DNA of 64,000 nucleotides from Ichthyobacterium seriolicida (GTDB lineage Bacteria; Bacteroidota; Bacteroidia; Flavobacteriales; Ichthyobacteriaceae): NCBI RefSeq assembly GCF_002369955.1, contig NZ_AP014564.1, positions 1,720,996 to 1,784,995 of the forward strand, read 5' to 3'. Shown piece by piece: positions 8,984 to 18,672 of this stretch (position 1 is its first letter; each line of letters starts with the position of its first letter). The notes under the pieces were generated by a model. It saw only the letters and a program-made list of their open reading frames with translations, ran no database searches and was not told where the DNA came from. The position numbers and the translations under genes were made by a program.

Positions 8984-11900
8984 ATGAAAATATTTAATCT
9001 AAAAAAAGCATCATTGCTCATATTATCAATTCTTTTTACATTTTCATGTGATAAGAAAAATGTCATTCCAGATGAAGAAAATTCTGAAAGCACAATTCCT
9101 AAAGAAATTATAAATCTAAAATTAGATGCATCTCAAAATCCTCAAATAGGAAATGCTGGTATAGAAGCTGAAGTTATTGAATCAAATGGACAAAAAATCT
9201 ATGTTTTATTATTGCCTCATGGTGTAAACACTGATTCTGAAAGCTTTACTCCTACTATTGAAATATCCGAAAATACGACTATAAATCCTGAGAGTAGTTC
9301 AGCTCAAGAGCTTGGAAAAATCATTATTACTGAAAATGTTTTTGATTTATCACAATCAGGTGTAGAATATACTGTTACAGCTGATGATGACAAATCAGTT
9401 AAAAAGTATAGAGTTATAGCCTTTAGAGCTCCCGATGGTATTAAGGCTTCTGAAACTGCAATTAAGGCTAATGATAAGCTTTTAGCAAATTCTGATCTTA
9501 CTAATCCATCTGTTGATGATCTAAACCAAACCATAACATTTGGTTCTGCAGAAAGTCCAAATCTAAAAAATGAAGTTGCTGATGAGAGTATTGACCTAGA
9601 TATAACTGTAGGATTTAATAGAGTAATTCCAGATGGCGATGAGGATACTTACAAAAACATCCCTTCTCCAACTACTCCAACTACAGTTTCTTTCAAAAAA
9701 AACGAAAATGATGAAAATACTTATGAAGCTACTATTCCAATCACTTATACAATAGAGAAAAAAACTTTTATAAAAAATTATAAAGCAATTTTTTACAAAA
9801 AGTCTATTTCTAAAGTTAAAGAGGAACTTAAGGCTTCTATAGATGCTGCTAAAACTATTACTGATAGTGCTTCTACTACTGCTACTGCAGCCTCTGAGCT
9901 TGTTAATTCCTTAACTGATAAGTCTACTGCTGAGGCTGCTGTTACTGAAGCTACTAAAGCTGTTGAAGCTGCTAAAGCAGCAGTTACTACTGCTACTACG
10001 GCTGTTTCTGATGCTGCTACTCATGAAGCTTTAGCTCAAGCTAAAACTAAAGTTAATGAAACTGAACAGGCTGCCGACAATGCTAACACCAAAGCTGATG
10101 CAGCTAAGAGAGCTGCAGAGGAAGCTGCTAAAAAAGCTCAGGCTGATGCTTTAACTGCTGCCGTTCAAAAGGCCACTGCTGAAGCTGAGAAGGCTCAAAC
10201 TGCTGCTACAGCTGCTAACGCTGCTAAGGAAGCTGCTGAAGCTGCGTCTACTCAAGCTCAAGCTACTGCTGAAGCTATTAAAGATTTACTTTCTTCTGAT
10301 GTTCAAGCTGCTAAAAACGCTGCTGTACAAGCTCAGCAAGCTGCTACTGAAGCTGCTACCAAGGCTACAGAAGCTCAGACTGCTGCTGATAAGGCTAAGG
10401 ATGCAGCTGAAGCTTCTAATACTAATGTTGAACAAGCTAAGCAAGCTGCTGAAGAAGCTCAAAAAGCTGAAGAAGCTAAGAAACAGGCTGAGACCGCTAA
10501 GGATACTGCTGTTGCTGCTCAAAAAAATGCTGAAGCTGCTGCTAGGCAAGCTCAAGCTGATGCTTTAACTACTACCGTTCAAAAGGCTACTACTGAAGCT
10601 GGGAAGGCTCAAACTGCTGCTAATGCTGCTCAAACTGCTGAAACTGCTGCTCAGGCAGCTAAAGATGCTGCCACTACTGCGTCTACTCAAGCTCAAGCTG
10701 CTGCTGAAGCTGTTAAAGATTTACTTTCTTATGATGTTCAAACTGTTAAGACTGCTGCTACTCAAGCTAAAAATGCTGCTGATACTGCAGTTGCTCAATC
10801 TCAAACTGCTACTAATAAGGCTCAAGCTGCTAAGACTGCTGCTGATAAGGCTAGAGAAGCTAAAAATGCTGCTGAAAATGCTAAAAATACAGCTACTAGT
10901 GCTACTAATGTTGCCACTGCTAAGGCTGCGACTGATACTGCTACTTCTGAAGCTCAAAAAGCTGAAAATGCTAAGAACGCAGCTGAAAATGCTAAGACTG
11001 AGGCTGAGACCGCTAAGACTGAAGCTGAAGCTGCTGCTAAAAAAGCTCAGACTGAAGCTATTAAAGCCCTTGCTGATAAGGCCACCGATGAAGCTCAAAA
11101 AGCTAATACTGCTTCAGATGCTGCTGAAAATGCTAAGAATACAGCTGCACAAGCTCAGACTGATTCTGAAAAAGCTAAGACTGCTGCTGAGACTGCTTTT
11201 AATTCCGTTAATAGTTTAGTTTCTTCTACAACTGCTGATGTTAAGACTGCTGCTGAACAAGCTCAGCAAGCTGCTGAAAATGCTACTAAACAAGCTCAGA
11301 TTGCTTCTACTCAGGCTCAAGCTGCTAAAGCTGCTGCTGATAAGGCTAAACAAGCTAAAGATACTGCTGAAAATGCTAAGAATGCAGCTGAAGCTTCTAA
11401 TACTAATGTTGAACAAGCTAAACAAGCTGCTGATACTGCTGCTACTGAAGCTACAAAAGCTGTAAATGCTAAGACTGAAGCTGAGACCGCTAAGGACGCT
11501 GCTAAGACTGCTCAACAAGCTGCTGAAGCTGCTGCTAAAAAAGCTCAGCTTGAAGCTGCTAAGGCTCTTGCTGCCAAAGCTTCTGATGAAGCTGAAAAAG
11601 CTAAAACTGCTACTGAGACTGCTTATACTCAAGCTGGAAACGCTAAATCTACTTCTGATGATGCTGCTACTAAGGCTAATACTGCTAAGGATACTGTTGA
11701 TGCTTTAGTTACTGCTCTAAGTACAGATACTGCAGACGCCACTGCTGCCAAAAACGCTGCTGCTGATGCTGCTACTAAGGCTGAAGCTGCTAAAACTACT
11801 GCTGCTGATGCTGCTACTAAGGCTGAAGAAGCTCAGCAAGCTGTTCAAACTACTGTTGCTGAGGCTGCAAAAGTTAAAACTGCCGTTGAGGATTTGGTTG

Positions 11901-12310
11901 CTACTTTAACTAGCCATGCTGCTAATGATGCTCTCCAAAAAGCTACTGAAGCTAAGACTGCTGCTACCCAAGCTGCTACTAAGGCTGGATTAGCTAAGGA
12001 TGCTGCTGATACTACTGTTCAAAAAGCTACTGATGCTGTCCAAAAGTCTGAACAAGCTAAACAAGCTATAGAGACTGCTAAAACTGCTGTTGATGCTATC
12101 GTCGACCCTAGTGCTAAGGATGCTGCTGCTAAAACTGCTGCTGAACAAGCTGCTACTGACGCTGGGACTGCTAAGAACGCTGCTACTGAGGCTTTAAATA
12201 AAGCTACTGAAGTTAAGAATGCTATTGAACAAGCTAAGGCGGCTATTGATGTTGCTAAGACAGCTATTGATGCTGCTAAGACAGCCATTGATGCTATTAC
12301 GATTTCATAA
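8984..12310 (+). CDS. Array gene 2: longest coiled-coil lipoprotein
   Basis: 1108 residues, the longest family member. Lipobox FTFSC (Cys22) is followed by the conserved head (about 25-285) and a stalk of about 820 residues rich in Ala, Lys, Thr, Glu and Gln. Almost all Ala codons are GCT. Short interruptions of the type VKDLLSSDVQAAK, FNSVNSLVSS and ALVTALSTD occur near base positions 10285, 10725, 11215, 11700 and 11900. Compared with its neighbours it has one extra module, between 10285 and 10725, which accounts for most of the length difference. The C-terminus AIDAAKTAIDAITIS is shared across the array. The part 9565-9932 is almost identical to 13074-13441 in gene 3. Likely surface-exposed fibrous lipoprotein (inference); no catalytic motif is seen. 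Confidence 0.85.
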   Translation: MKIFNLKKASLLILSILFTFSCDKKNVIPDEENSESTIPKEIINLKLDASQNPQIGNAGIEAEVIESNGQKIYVLLLPHGVNTDSESFTPTIEISENTTINPESSSAQELGKIIITENVFDLSQSGVEYTVTADDDKSVKKYRVIAFRAPDGIKASETAIKANDKLLANSDLTNPSVDDLNQTITFGSAESPNLKNEVADESIDLDITVGFNRVIPDGDEDTYKNIPSPTTPTTVSFKKNENDENTYEATIPITYTIEKKTFIKNYKAIFYKKSISKVKEELKASIDAAKTITDSASTTATAASELVNSLTDKSTAEAAVTEATKAVEAAKAAVTTATTAVSDAATHEALAQAKTKVNETEQAADNANTKADAAKRAAEEAAKKAQADALTAAVQKATAEAEKAQTAATAANAAKEAAEAASTQAQATAEAIKDLLSSDVQAAKNAAVQAQQAATEAATKATEAQTAADKAKDAAEASNTNVEQAKQAAEEAQKAEEAKKQAETAKDTAVAAQKNAEAAARQAQADALTTTVQKATTEAGKAQTAANAAQTAETAAQAAKDAATTASTQAQAAAEAVKDLLSYDVQTVKTAATQAKNAADTAVAQSQTATNKAQAAKTAADKAREAKNAAENAKNTATSATNVATAKAATDTATSEAQKAENAKNAAENAKTEAETAKTEAEAAAKKAQTEAIKALADKATDEAQKANTASDAAENAKNTAAQAQTDSEKAKTAAETAFNSVNSLVSSTTADVKTAAEQAQQAAENATKQAQIASTQAQAAKAAADKAKQAKDTAENAKNAAEASNTNVEQAKQAADTAATEATKAVNAKTEAETAKDAAKTAQQAAEAAAKKAQLEAAKALAAKASDEAEKAKTATETAYTQAGNAKSTSDDAATKANTAKDTVDALVTALSTDTADATAAKNAAADAATKAEAAKTTAADAATKAEEAQQAVQTTVAEAAKVKTAVEDLVATLTSHAANDALQKATEAKTAATQAATKAGLAKDAADTTVQKATDAVQKSEQAKQAIETAKTAVDAIVDPSAKDAAAKTAAEQAATDAGTAKNAATEALNKATEVKNAIEQAKAAIDVAKTAIDAAKTAIDAITIS

Positions 12311-12343
12311 CATATGGGATAGATTCAAAATATTTTAATTTCC

Positions 12344-12373
12344 AAAAAAGGGGTGTTTTTATGCCCCTTTTTT
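12344..12373 (+). terminator. Rho-independent terminator after array gene 2
   Basis: A6-GGGG/CCCC-T6 hairpin with a ten-base loop, essentially the same sequence as after gene 1. Confidence 0.85.
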
Positions 12374-12446
12374 AATGCCATTAAATCAGGTTTTTCTGAA
12401 AAACTGAATTCTATTAATATTTCTTTCTCAACGTTTATATAAATAT

Positions 12447-12464
12447 AAGCTATCTTAGTAGCTT
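12447..12464 (+). promoter_or_regulatory. Promoter dyad, array gene 3
   Basis: AAGCTA-TCTTAG-TAGCTT, perfect arms of six bases. Relative to gene 1 and gene 4 both arms have changed (A to G on the left, T to C on the right), which keeps the symmetry. It ends 26 bases before the ATG at 12491. Confidence 0.6.
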
Positions 12465-12490
12465 GAAACTAACTCAAATAATGTTGAATT

Positions 12491-15412
12491 ATGAAGATTT
12501 TTAAATTAAAAAAAGTATTTTTATTCATATTGTCTATTCTTTTTACATTTTCATGTGATAAGAACAAAGTCATTCCTGAAAATGAAGATTCTCAAAGCAC
12601 AATTCCTAAAGAAATAATAAGTCTAAAATTAGACGCATCTCAAAATCCCGGAATAGGTAGTATTGATATAAATGCCGAAGTTATTGAATCGAATGGGCAA
12701 AAAATCTATGTTTTATTATTGCCTCATGGTGTAAGTGTTGACACTAAAGAATTTAAACCTACTATTGAGATATCCGAAAATACTACTATAAACCCTGAAA
12801 ACAGTTCCCCTCAAGAGCTTGGAAAAATCACCATTAATGAAAATGTTTTTGACTTATCACAATCAGGTGTAGAATATACTGTTACAGCTGATCAAGACAG
12901 TTCAGTTAAAAAATACAGAGTTATAGCACTCAGAGCTCCCGATGGTATTAAGGCTTCTGAAACTGCAATTAAGGATGATAATGTTAAATTTTTAGTTAAT
13001 TCTGATGTTACTGCTCAAACTGTCAATAATTTAAGCCAAACAATAACATTTGGCTCTGCAGAAAATCCGAATCTAAAAAATGAAGTTGCTGATGAGAGTA
13101 TTGACCTAGATATAACTGTAGGATTTAATAGAGTAATTCCAGATGGCGATGAGGATACTTACAAAAACATCCCTTCTCCAACTACTCCAACTACAGTTTC
13201 TTTCAAAAAAAACGAAGATGATGAAAATACTTATGAAGCTACTATTCCAATCACTTATACAATAGAGAAAAAAACTTTTATAAAAAATTATAAAGCAATT
13301 TTTTACAAAAAGTCTATTTCTAAAGTTAAAGAGGAACTTAAGGCTTCTATAGATGCTACTAAAACTATTACTGATAGTGCTTCTACTACTGCTACTGCAG
13401 CCTCTGAGCTTGTTAATTCCTTAACTGATAAGTCTACTGCTGAAGTTACTACTGCTAATCAGGCTATTGAATCAGCTAAAGCAGCAGTTGTTACTGCTAC
13501 TACTGCTATCGCTGATGCTACTAAAGCTGTGACTGATGCTACTACTCCTGATGCTTTAACTCAAGCTAAGACTAAAGTTGATAGTGCTACCGCTGCAGCT
13601 AATACTGCTAAGACTAAGGCTGATGCCGCTAAGAGTGCTGCTGATGCCGCTAAGCAAGCTGCTGACACTAAAGCTCAGACTGATGCTATAGCTGCTGCTA
13701 TTCAAAAGGCTACTACTGAAGCTGGGAAGGCTCAAGCTGCTGCTACAGCAGCTAATGCTGCTAAGGAAGCTGCTGATACTGCCTCTACTCAAGCTCAAGC
13801 TGCTGCTGAAGCTGTTAAAGATTTACTTTCTTCTGAAATTCAAGATGCTAAAAACGCTGCTGCACAAGCTGCTACCAAGGCTGGAGAAGCTCAGCAAGCA
13901 GCTACAGCTGCTGAAAAAACTAAGACTGCTGCTCAAGAAGCTGCTACTCAGGCTCAAAATGCTGCTAATACTGCTGCTGAAGCTTCTAATACTGCTGCTG
14001 AAGCTTCTAATACTAATGTTGAACAAGCTAAGCAAGCTGCGGAAAATGCTACCGCTGAAGCTACAAAAGCTGAAGAAGCTAAGACTGAGGCTGAAACTGC
14101 TAGAGATTCTGCCATTGATGCTGCTAAACAAGCTCAGACTGAAGCTATTAAAGCTCTTGCTGCTAAGGCCACCGCTGAAGCTCAAAAAGCTAATATTGCT
14201 TCAGATGCTGCTGAAACTGCTAAGAATACAGCTGCAGAAGCTCAGACTGCTTCTGAAGCAGCTAAGACTGCTGCTGAGACTGCTTTTAATTCTGTTAATA
14301 GTTTAGTTTCTGAAACTGAAACTAGAGATGTTAAGACCGCTGTTGAACAAGCTAAGCAAGCTGCTGAAAATGCTACTAAACAAGCTCAGATTGCTTCTAC
14401 TCAGGCTCAAGCTGCTAAAAATGCTGCCGCTGAAGCTAAAAATGCTAAGGCTGCTGCTGAAAATGCTAAGAATGCAGCTGAAGCCTCTAATGCTAGTGTT
14501 ACTGCCGCTAAAAATGCTTCTAATTCTGCTGCTACTGAAGCTACAAAAGCTGAAGAAGCTAAGACTGAGGCTGAAGCTGCTAGGGATGCGGCTAAAAATG
14601 CTCAGACTGAAGCTGAAGCTGAGGCTAAGAAAGCTCAGCTTGAAGCTGCTAAGGCTCTTGCTGCCAAAGCTTCTGATGAAGCTCAAAAAGCTAAAACTGC
14701 TGCTGACACTGCTAAATCTAATGCTGATGATGCCTCTACTAAGGCTACTGATACTTCTACTAAAGCTACTGCTGCTAAGGACGCTGCTGATGCTCTAGTT
14801 ACCGCTATAACTGATACTTCTTCAGATGCTGCTACTAAGGCTACTGCCGCTCAAACCACTGCTACTGATGCTGCTACTAAGGCTGGAGAAGCCAAAAACG
14901 CTGCTTCTGATACTAATGCTAAAGCTATAGAAGCCCAACAAGCTGTTCAAACTACTATTAATGAAGCTGAGAAAGTTAAAAATGCTGTTAATACTTTAGT
15001 TGCTGCTTTAACTAGCACTTCTCTTGATAATGCTAAGTCTGCAGCTACTACAGCTCAAACTGCTGCTCAGACTGCCTTGGGAAAGGCTACAGCTGCTAAG
15101 GAAGCTGCTGATACTGCTGCTCAAAAAGCTGCTGATGCTGCTACTAAGGCTGGAGAAGCTAAACAAGCTATTGATACTGCTAAAACTGCTGTTGACGCTA
15201 TTAACCCTGCTGATGCTGATGCTGCTGCTACTAAGGCTGGGTTAGCTAAGGATGCTGCTGAACAAGCTGCTACTGACGCTGGGACTGCTAAGAGCACTGC
15301 TGAACAAGCTGCTCAAAAAGCTACTGATGCTAAGAATGCTATTGAACAAGCTAAGGTGGCTATTGATGCTGCTAAGACAGCCATTGAAGCTATTACGATT
15401 CCTCAATCCTAA
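12491..15412 (+). CDS. Array gene 3: coiled-coil lipoprotein
   Basis: 973 residues. Signal peptide with lipobox FTFSC (Cys22), acidic linker (ENEDSQ), head to about residue 285, then a stalk of about 690 residues. Stalk interruptions lie near 13825, 14305, 14790 and 15000, giving two modules of about 160 residues followed by one of about 70. The first 450 bases are nearly identical to those of gene 5, whereas the second half of the head (13074-13441) is nearly identical to gene 2, so the gene is a mosaic. It ends in AIEAITIPQS, shared with gene 7. The first 22 residues and the upstream 180 bases are also shared with genes 5, 6 and 7. No anchor other than the lipid is apparent. Confidence 0.85.
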   Translation: MKIFKLKKVFLFILSILFTFSCDKNKVIPENEDSQSTIPKEIISLKLDASQNPGIGSIDINAEVIESNGQKIYVLLLPHGVSVDTKEFKPTIEISENTTINPENSSPQELGKITINENVFDLSQSGVEYTVTADQDSSVKKYRVIALRAPDGIKASETAIKDDNVKFLVNSDVTAQTVNNLSQTITFGSAENPNLKNEVADESIDLDITVGFNRVIPDGDEDTYKNIPSPTTPTTVSFKKNEDDENTYEATIPITYTIEKKTFIKNYKAIFYKKSISKVKEELKASIDATKTITDSASTTATAASELVNSLTDKSTAEVTTANQAIESAKAAVVTATTAIADATKAVTDATTPDALTQAKTKVDSATAAANTAKTKADAAKSAADAAKQAADTKAQTDAIAAAIQKATTEAGKAQAAATAANAAKEAADTASTQAQAAAEAVKDLLSSEIQDAKNAAAQAATKAGEAQQAATAAEKTKTAAQEAATQAQNAANTAAEASNTAAEASNTNVEQAKQAAENATAEATKAEEAKTEAETARDSAIDAAKQAQTEAIKALAAKATAEAQKANIASDAAETAKNTAAEAQTASEAAKTAAETAFNSVNSLVSETETRDVKTAVEQAKQAAENATKQAQIASTQAQAAKNAAAEAKNAKAAAENAKNAAEASNASVTAAKNASNSAATEATKAEEAKTEAEAARDAAKNAQTEAEAEAKKAQLEAAKALAAKASDEAQKAKTAADTAKSNADDASTKATDTSTKATAAKDAADALVTAITDTSSDAATKATAAQTTATDAATKAGEAKNAASDTNAKAIEAQQAVQTTINEAEKVKNAVNTLVAALTSTSLDNAKSAATTAQTAAQTALGKATAAKEAADTAAQKAADAATKAGEAKQAIDTAKTAVDAINPADADAAATKAGLAKDAAEQAATDAGTAKSTAEQAAQKATDAKNAIEQAKVAIDAAKTAIEAITIPQS

Positions 15413-15444
15413 AAATAGATTTAAAAACGGTTTCAGTTAACAAA

Positions 15445-15473
15445 AAGAAGGGGCACAAAAACGCCCCTTTTTT
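15445..15473 (+). terminator. Rho-independent terminator after array gene 3
   Basis: GGGGC-acaaaaac-GCCCC stem followed by T6. It is a variant of the array terminator with one extra G-C pair and a different loop. Confidence 0.85.
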
Positions 15474-15546
15474 AATGCCATAAAATCAGGTTTTTCTGAA
15501 AAACTAAAATCAATTAATATTTTTTTCTCAACGCTTAGCTAAATAT

Positions 15547-15564
15547 AAACTATCTTAGTAGTTT
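15547..15564 (+). promoter_or_regulatory. Promoter dyad, array gene 4
   Basis: AAACTA-TCTTAG-TAGTTT, perfect six-base arms with the same spacer as gene 3 but with A/T in place of G/C at the third arm position on both sides. It ends 26 bases before the ATG. Confidence 0.6.
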
Positions 15565-15590
15565 GAAACTAACTCAAATAATGTTGAATT

Positions 15591-18492
15591 ATGAAGATTT
15601 TTAAATTAAAAAAAGTATTTTTATTCATATTGTCTGTTCTTTTTACATTTTCATGTGATAAGAACAAAGTCATTCCCGATGAAGAAAATTCTCAAAGCAC
15701 AATTCCTAAAGAAATAATAAGTCTAAAATTAGAAGCGTCTCAAAATACTGGAATAGGTAGTGTTGATATAAACGCTGAAGTTATTGAATCAAATGGACAA
15801 AAAATCTATATTTTATTATTGCCTAACGGTGTAAACACTGATTCTGAAAGTTTTATTCCTACAATTACAATATCCGAAAATACTACTATAAACCCCGAAA
15901 ATAGTTCCCCTCAAGAGCTTGGAAAAATCACCATTAATGAAAATGTTTTTGACTTATCACAATCAGGTGTAGAATATACTAGTTACAGCTGATCAAGACA
16001 GTTCAGTTAAAAAATACAGAGTTATAGCACTCAGAGCTCCCGATGGTATTAAGGCTTCTGAAACTGCAATTAAGGATGATAATGTTAAATTTTTAGTTAA
16101 TTCTGATGTTACTGCTCCAAACATCGATAATTTAAATCAAACAATAACATTTGGTTCTGCAGAAAATCCGAATCTAAAAAATGAAGTTGCTGATAAGAGT
16201 ATTGAATTAGGTATAACTGTAGAATTTAATAGAGTAATTCCAGATGGCGGTGAGGATACTTACAAAAATATCCTTTCTCCAACTACTCCAACTACAATTT
16301 CTTTCAATAAGAAAGAAGATGATGAAAATACTTATGAAGCTATTATTCCAATAACTTATACAATAGAGGACAAAACCTTTATAAAAAATTATAAAGCTAC
16401 TATATATAAAAAATCTAATGATAAAGTTAAAGAGGAACTTAATTCTTCTATCTCTGCTGCTAAGAGTGTTGTCGATAACGCTTCCGCTACTGTTACACAA
16501 GCTAGTAATATTATTCAACCCTTAACTGATAAGTCTGCCGCTCAGACTGCCCTTGCTACTGCTACTCAAGCTATTGCTGACGCTAAGGTTGCTCTTCAGA
16601 CTGCTACTACGGCTATTGAGGCAGCTACTAAAGCTGTTGAGGATGCTACTACTTCTGAAGCTTTAACTCAAGCTAAGACTAAAGTTGATACTGCTAACGC
16701 TGAAGCTAATGCTGCTAAGACTAAGGCTGAGACCGCTAAGAGTGCTGCTGATGCTGCTGCTAGACAAGCACAAACTGCAGCTTTAGCTGCTGCTGTTCAA
16801 AAGGCTACTGAAGAAGCTGAGAAGGCTCAGCAAGCTGCTACTAATGCTAATACTGCTAAGGAAGCTGCTGTAGCTGCGTATAATCAAGCTCAAGCTGCTG
16901 CTGATGCTGTTCAAAGTTTAACTTCTTCTGAAGTTCAAGCTGCTCAAACTGCTGCCACTACTGCGTCTACTCAAGCTGGCATTGCTGCTACTCAGGCTCA
17001 AGCTGCTGAGGCTGCTGCATCTGAAGCTGAAAAAGCTAAAGATGCTGCTGAAAATGCTAAGAATGCAGCTGAAGCTTCTAATACTAATGTTGAACAAGCT
17101 CAGAAGGCCGCTAAGACTGCTGCTGAGGAAGCTACAAAAGCTGAAAATGCTAAGACTACTGCTCAGTCTGCTCAACAAGCTGCTGAATCTGCTAGAGATA
17201 CTGCCATTGCTGCTGCTAAAAAAGCTCAGCTTGAAGCTGCTAAGGCTCTTGCTGCTAAGGCTGCTGATGATGCTGGAAAAGCTAAGACTGCTGCTACAGC
17301 TGCTGAAAATGCGTCTACTCAAGCTCAAACTGCTAAAAATGCTGCTACCAAAGCCAATAATGAGGCTCAAACTGCTTTTAATTCTGTTCAAAGTTTGACT
17401 TCTTCTGAAGTTCAAGCTGCTAAAAACGCTGCTGAACAAGCTAAGCAAGATGCTCAAACTGCTGCTACTAAGGCTGGAGAAGCTCAGCAAGCTGCTATAG
17501 AAGCTCAGACTGCTGCTGATAAGGCTAGAGAAGCTAAAGATGCTGCTGAAAATGCTAAGAGTGCAGCTGAAGCTTCTAATATTAATATTGAACAAGCTAA
17601 GCAAGCTGCTGATACTGCTGCTACTGAAGCTACAAAAGCTATGAATGCTAAGACTGAGGCTGAGACCGCTAAGAACGCTGCTAAGACTGCTCAACAAGCT
17701 ACTGAAGTTGCTGCTAAAAAAGCTCAGCTTGAAGCTGCTAAAGCTCTTGCTGCCAAAGCTTCTGATGAAGCTCAAAAAGCTAAAACTGCTGCTGATACTG
17801 CTAAATCTAATGCTGATGATGCCTCTACTAAGGCTACTGACACTTCTACTAAAGCTACTGCTGCTAAAGAAGCTGCTGATGCTTTAGTTACCGCTATAAC
17901 TGATACTTCTCCAGATGCTGCAGCTAAGGCCAAAGAAGCTCAGTCTGCTGCTGCTGATCTTGTTACTAAAGCCGAAGACGCTAAATCTGCTGCTGATACT
18001 GCTGCTACTCAAGCTGAATTATCCCAGACTGCTGCTACAGCTGCTGGTACTGAAGCTGAAAAAGTTAAAACTGCTGTTGAGGCTTTGGTTACTGCTTTAA
18101 CTAGCGATGCTGCTAATGATGCTCTCCAAAAAGCTACCACAGCTCAGACTGCTGCTCAAACTGCCTTGGAAAAGGCTACAGCTGCTAAGTCTGCTGCTAC
18201 TGATCTTGTTGCTAAAGCTGAAGACGCTAAATCTGCTGCTGATGCTGCTGCTGAAAAAGCTAATTTAGCTAAATCTGCTGTTGATGCCATTAACCCTACT
18301 GATGCTAATGCTGCTAATAAGGCTAATGAAGCTAAGAATGCAGCTGAACAAGCTGCTACTGACGCTAGCACTGCTAAGAGTACTGCTACTGAGACTTTAA
18401 ATAAAGCTACTGAAGCTAAAAATGCTATTGAACAAGCTAAGGCGGCTATTGATGTTGCTAAGACAGCTATTGATGCTATTACGATTTCATAA
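15591..18492 (+). pseudogene. Array gene 4: coiled-coil lipoprotein with +1 frameshift
   Basis: The frame opened by the ATG at 15591 runs for 133 residues and stops at 15992. Compared with genes 3, 5 and 7 there is one additional A at 15981 (ATACTaGTTACA against ATACTGTTACA). From that point the +1 frame is open without a stop to the TAA at 18492 and reads the rest of the head and a full stalk with the usual C-terminal AIDVAKTAIDAITIS. Correcting the one base gives a 966-residue protein of normal family length. The first 390 bases are almost identical to gene 7, and the start of the stalk (SVVDNASATVTQASNIIQ) to gene 6. The insertion is not in a homopolymer. It may be a real inactivation or a sequence error; the otherwise open frame means the change is recent in either case. 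Confidence 0.85.
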
Positions 18493-18525
18493 CATATGGG
18501 ATAGATTCAAAATATTTTAATTTTC

Positions 18526-18555
18526 AAAAAAGGGGTGTTTTTATGCCCCTTTTTT
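18526..18555 (+). terminator. Rho-independent terminator after array gene 4
   Basis: A6-GGGG/CCCC-T6 hairpin of the array type. Confidence 0.85.
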
Positions 18556-18628
18556 AATGCCATTAAATCAGGCTTTTCTGAAAAACTGAATTCTATTAAT
18601 ATTTCTTTCTCAACGTTTATATAAATAT

Positions 18629-18646
18629 AAGCTATCTTAGTAGCTT
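18629..18646 (+). promoter_or_regulatory. Promoter dyad, array gene 5
   Basis: AAGCTA-TCTTAG-TAGCTT, identical to the gene 3 dyad, ending 26 bases before the ATG. Confidence 0.6.
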
Positions 18647-18672
18647 GAAACTAACTCAAATAATGTTGAATT

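Noticed and set aside
17395-18492. Separate 365-residue gene starting with TTG
   Set aside because: It is the 3' part of frameshifted array gene 4; the same frame is open back to the insertion at 15981.
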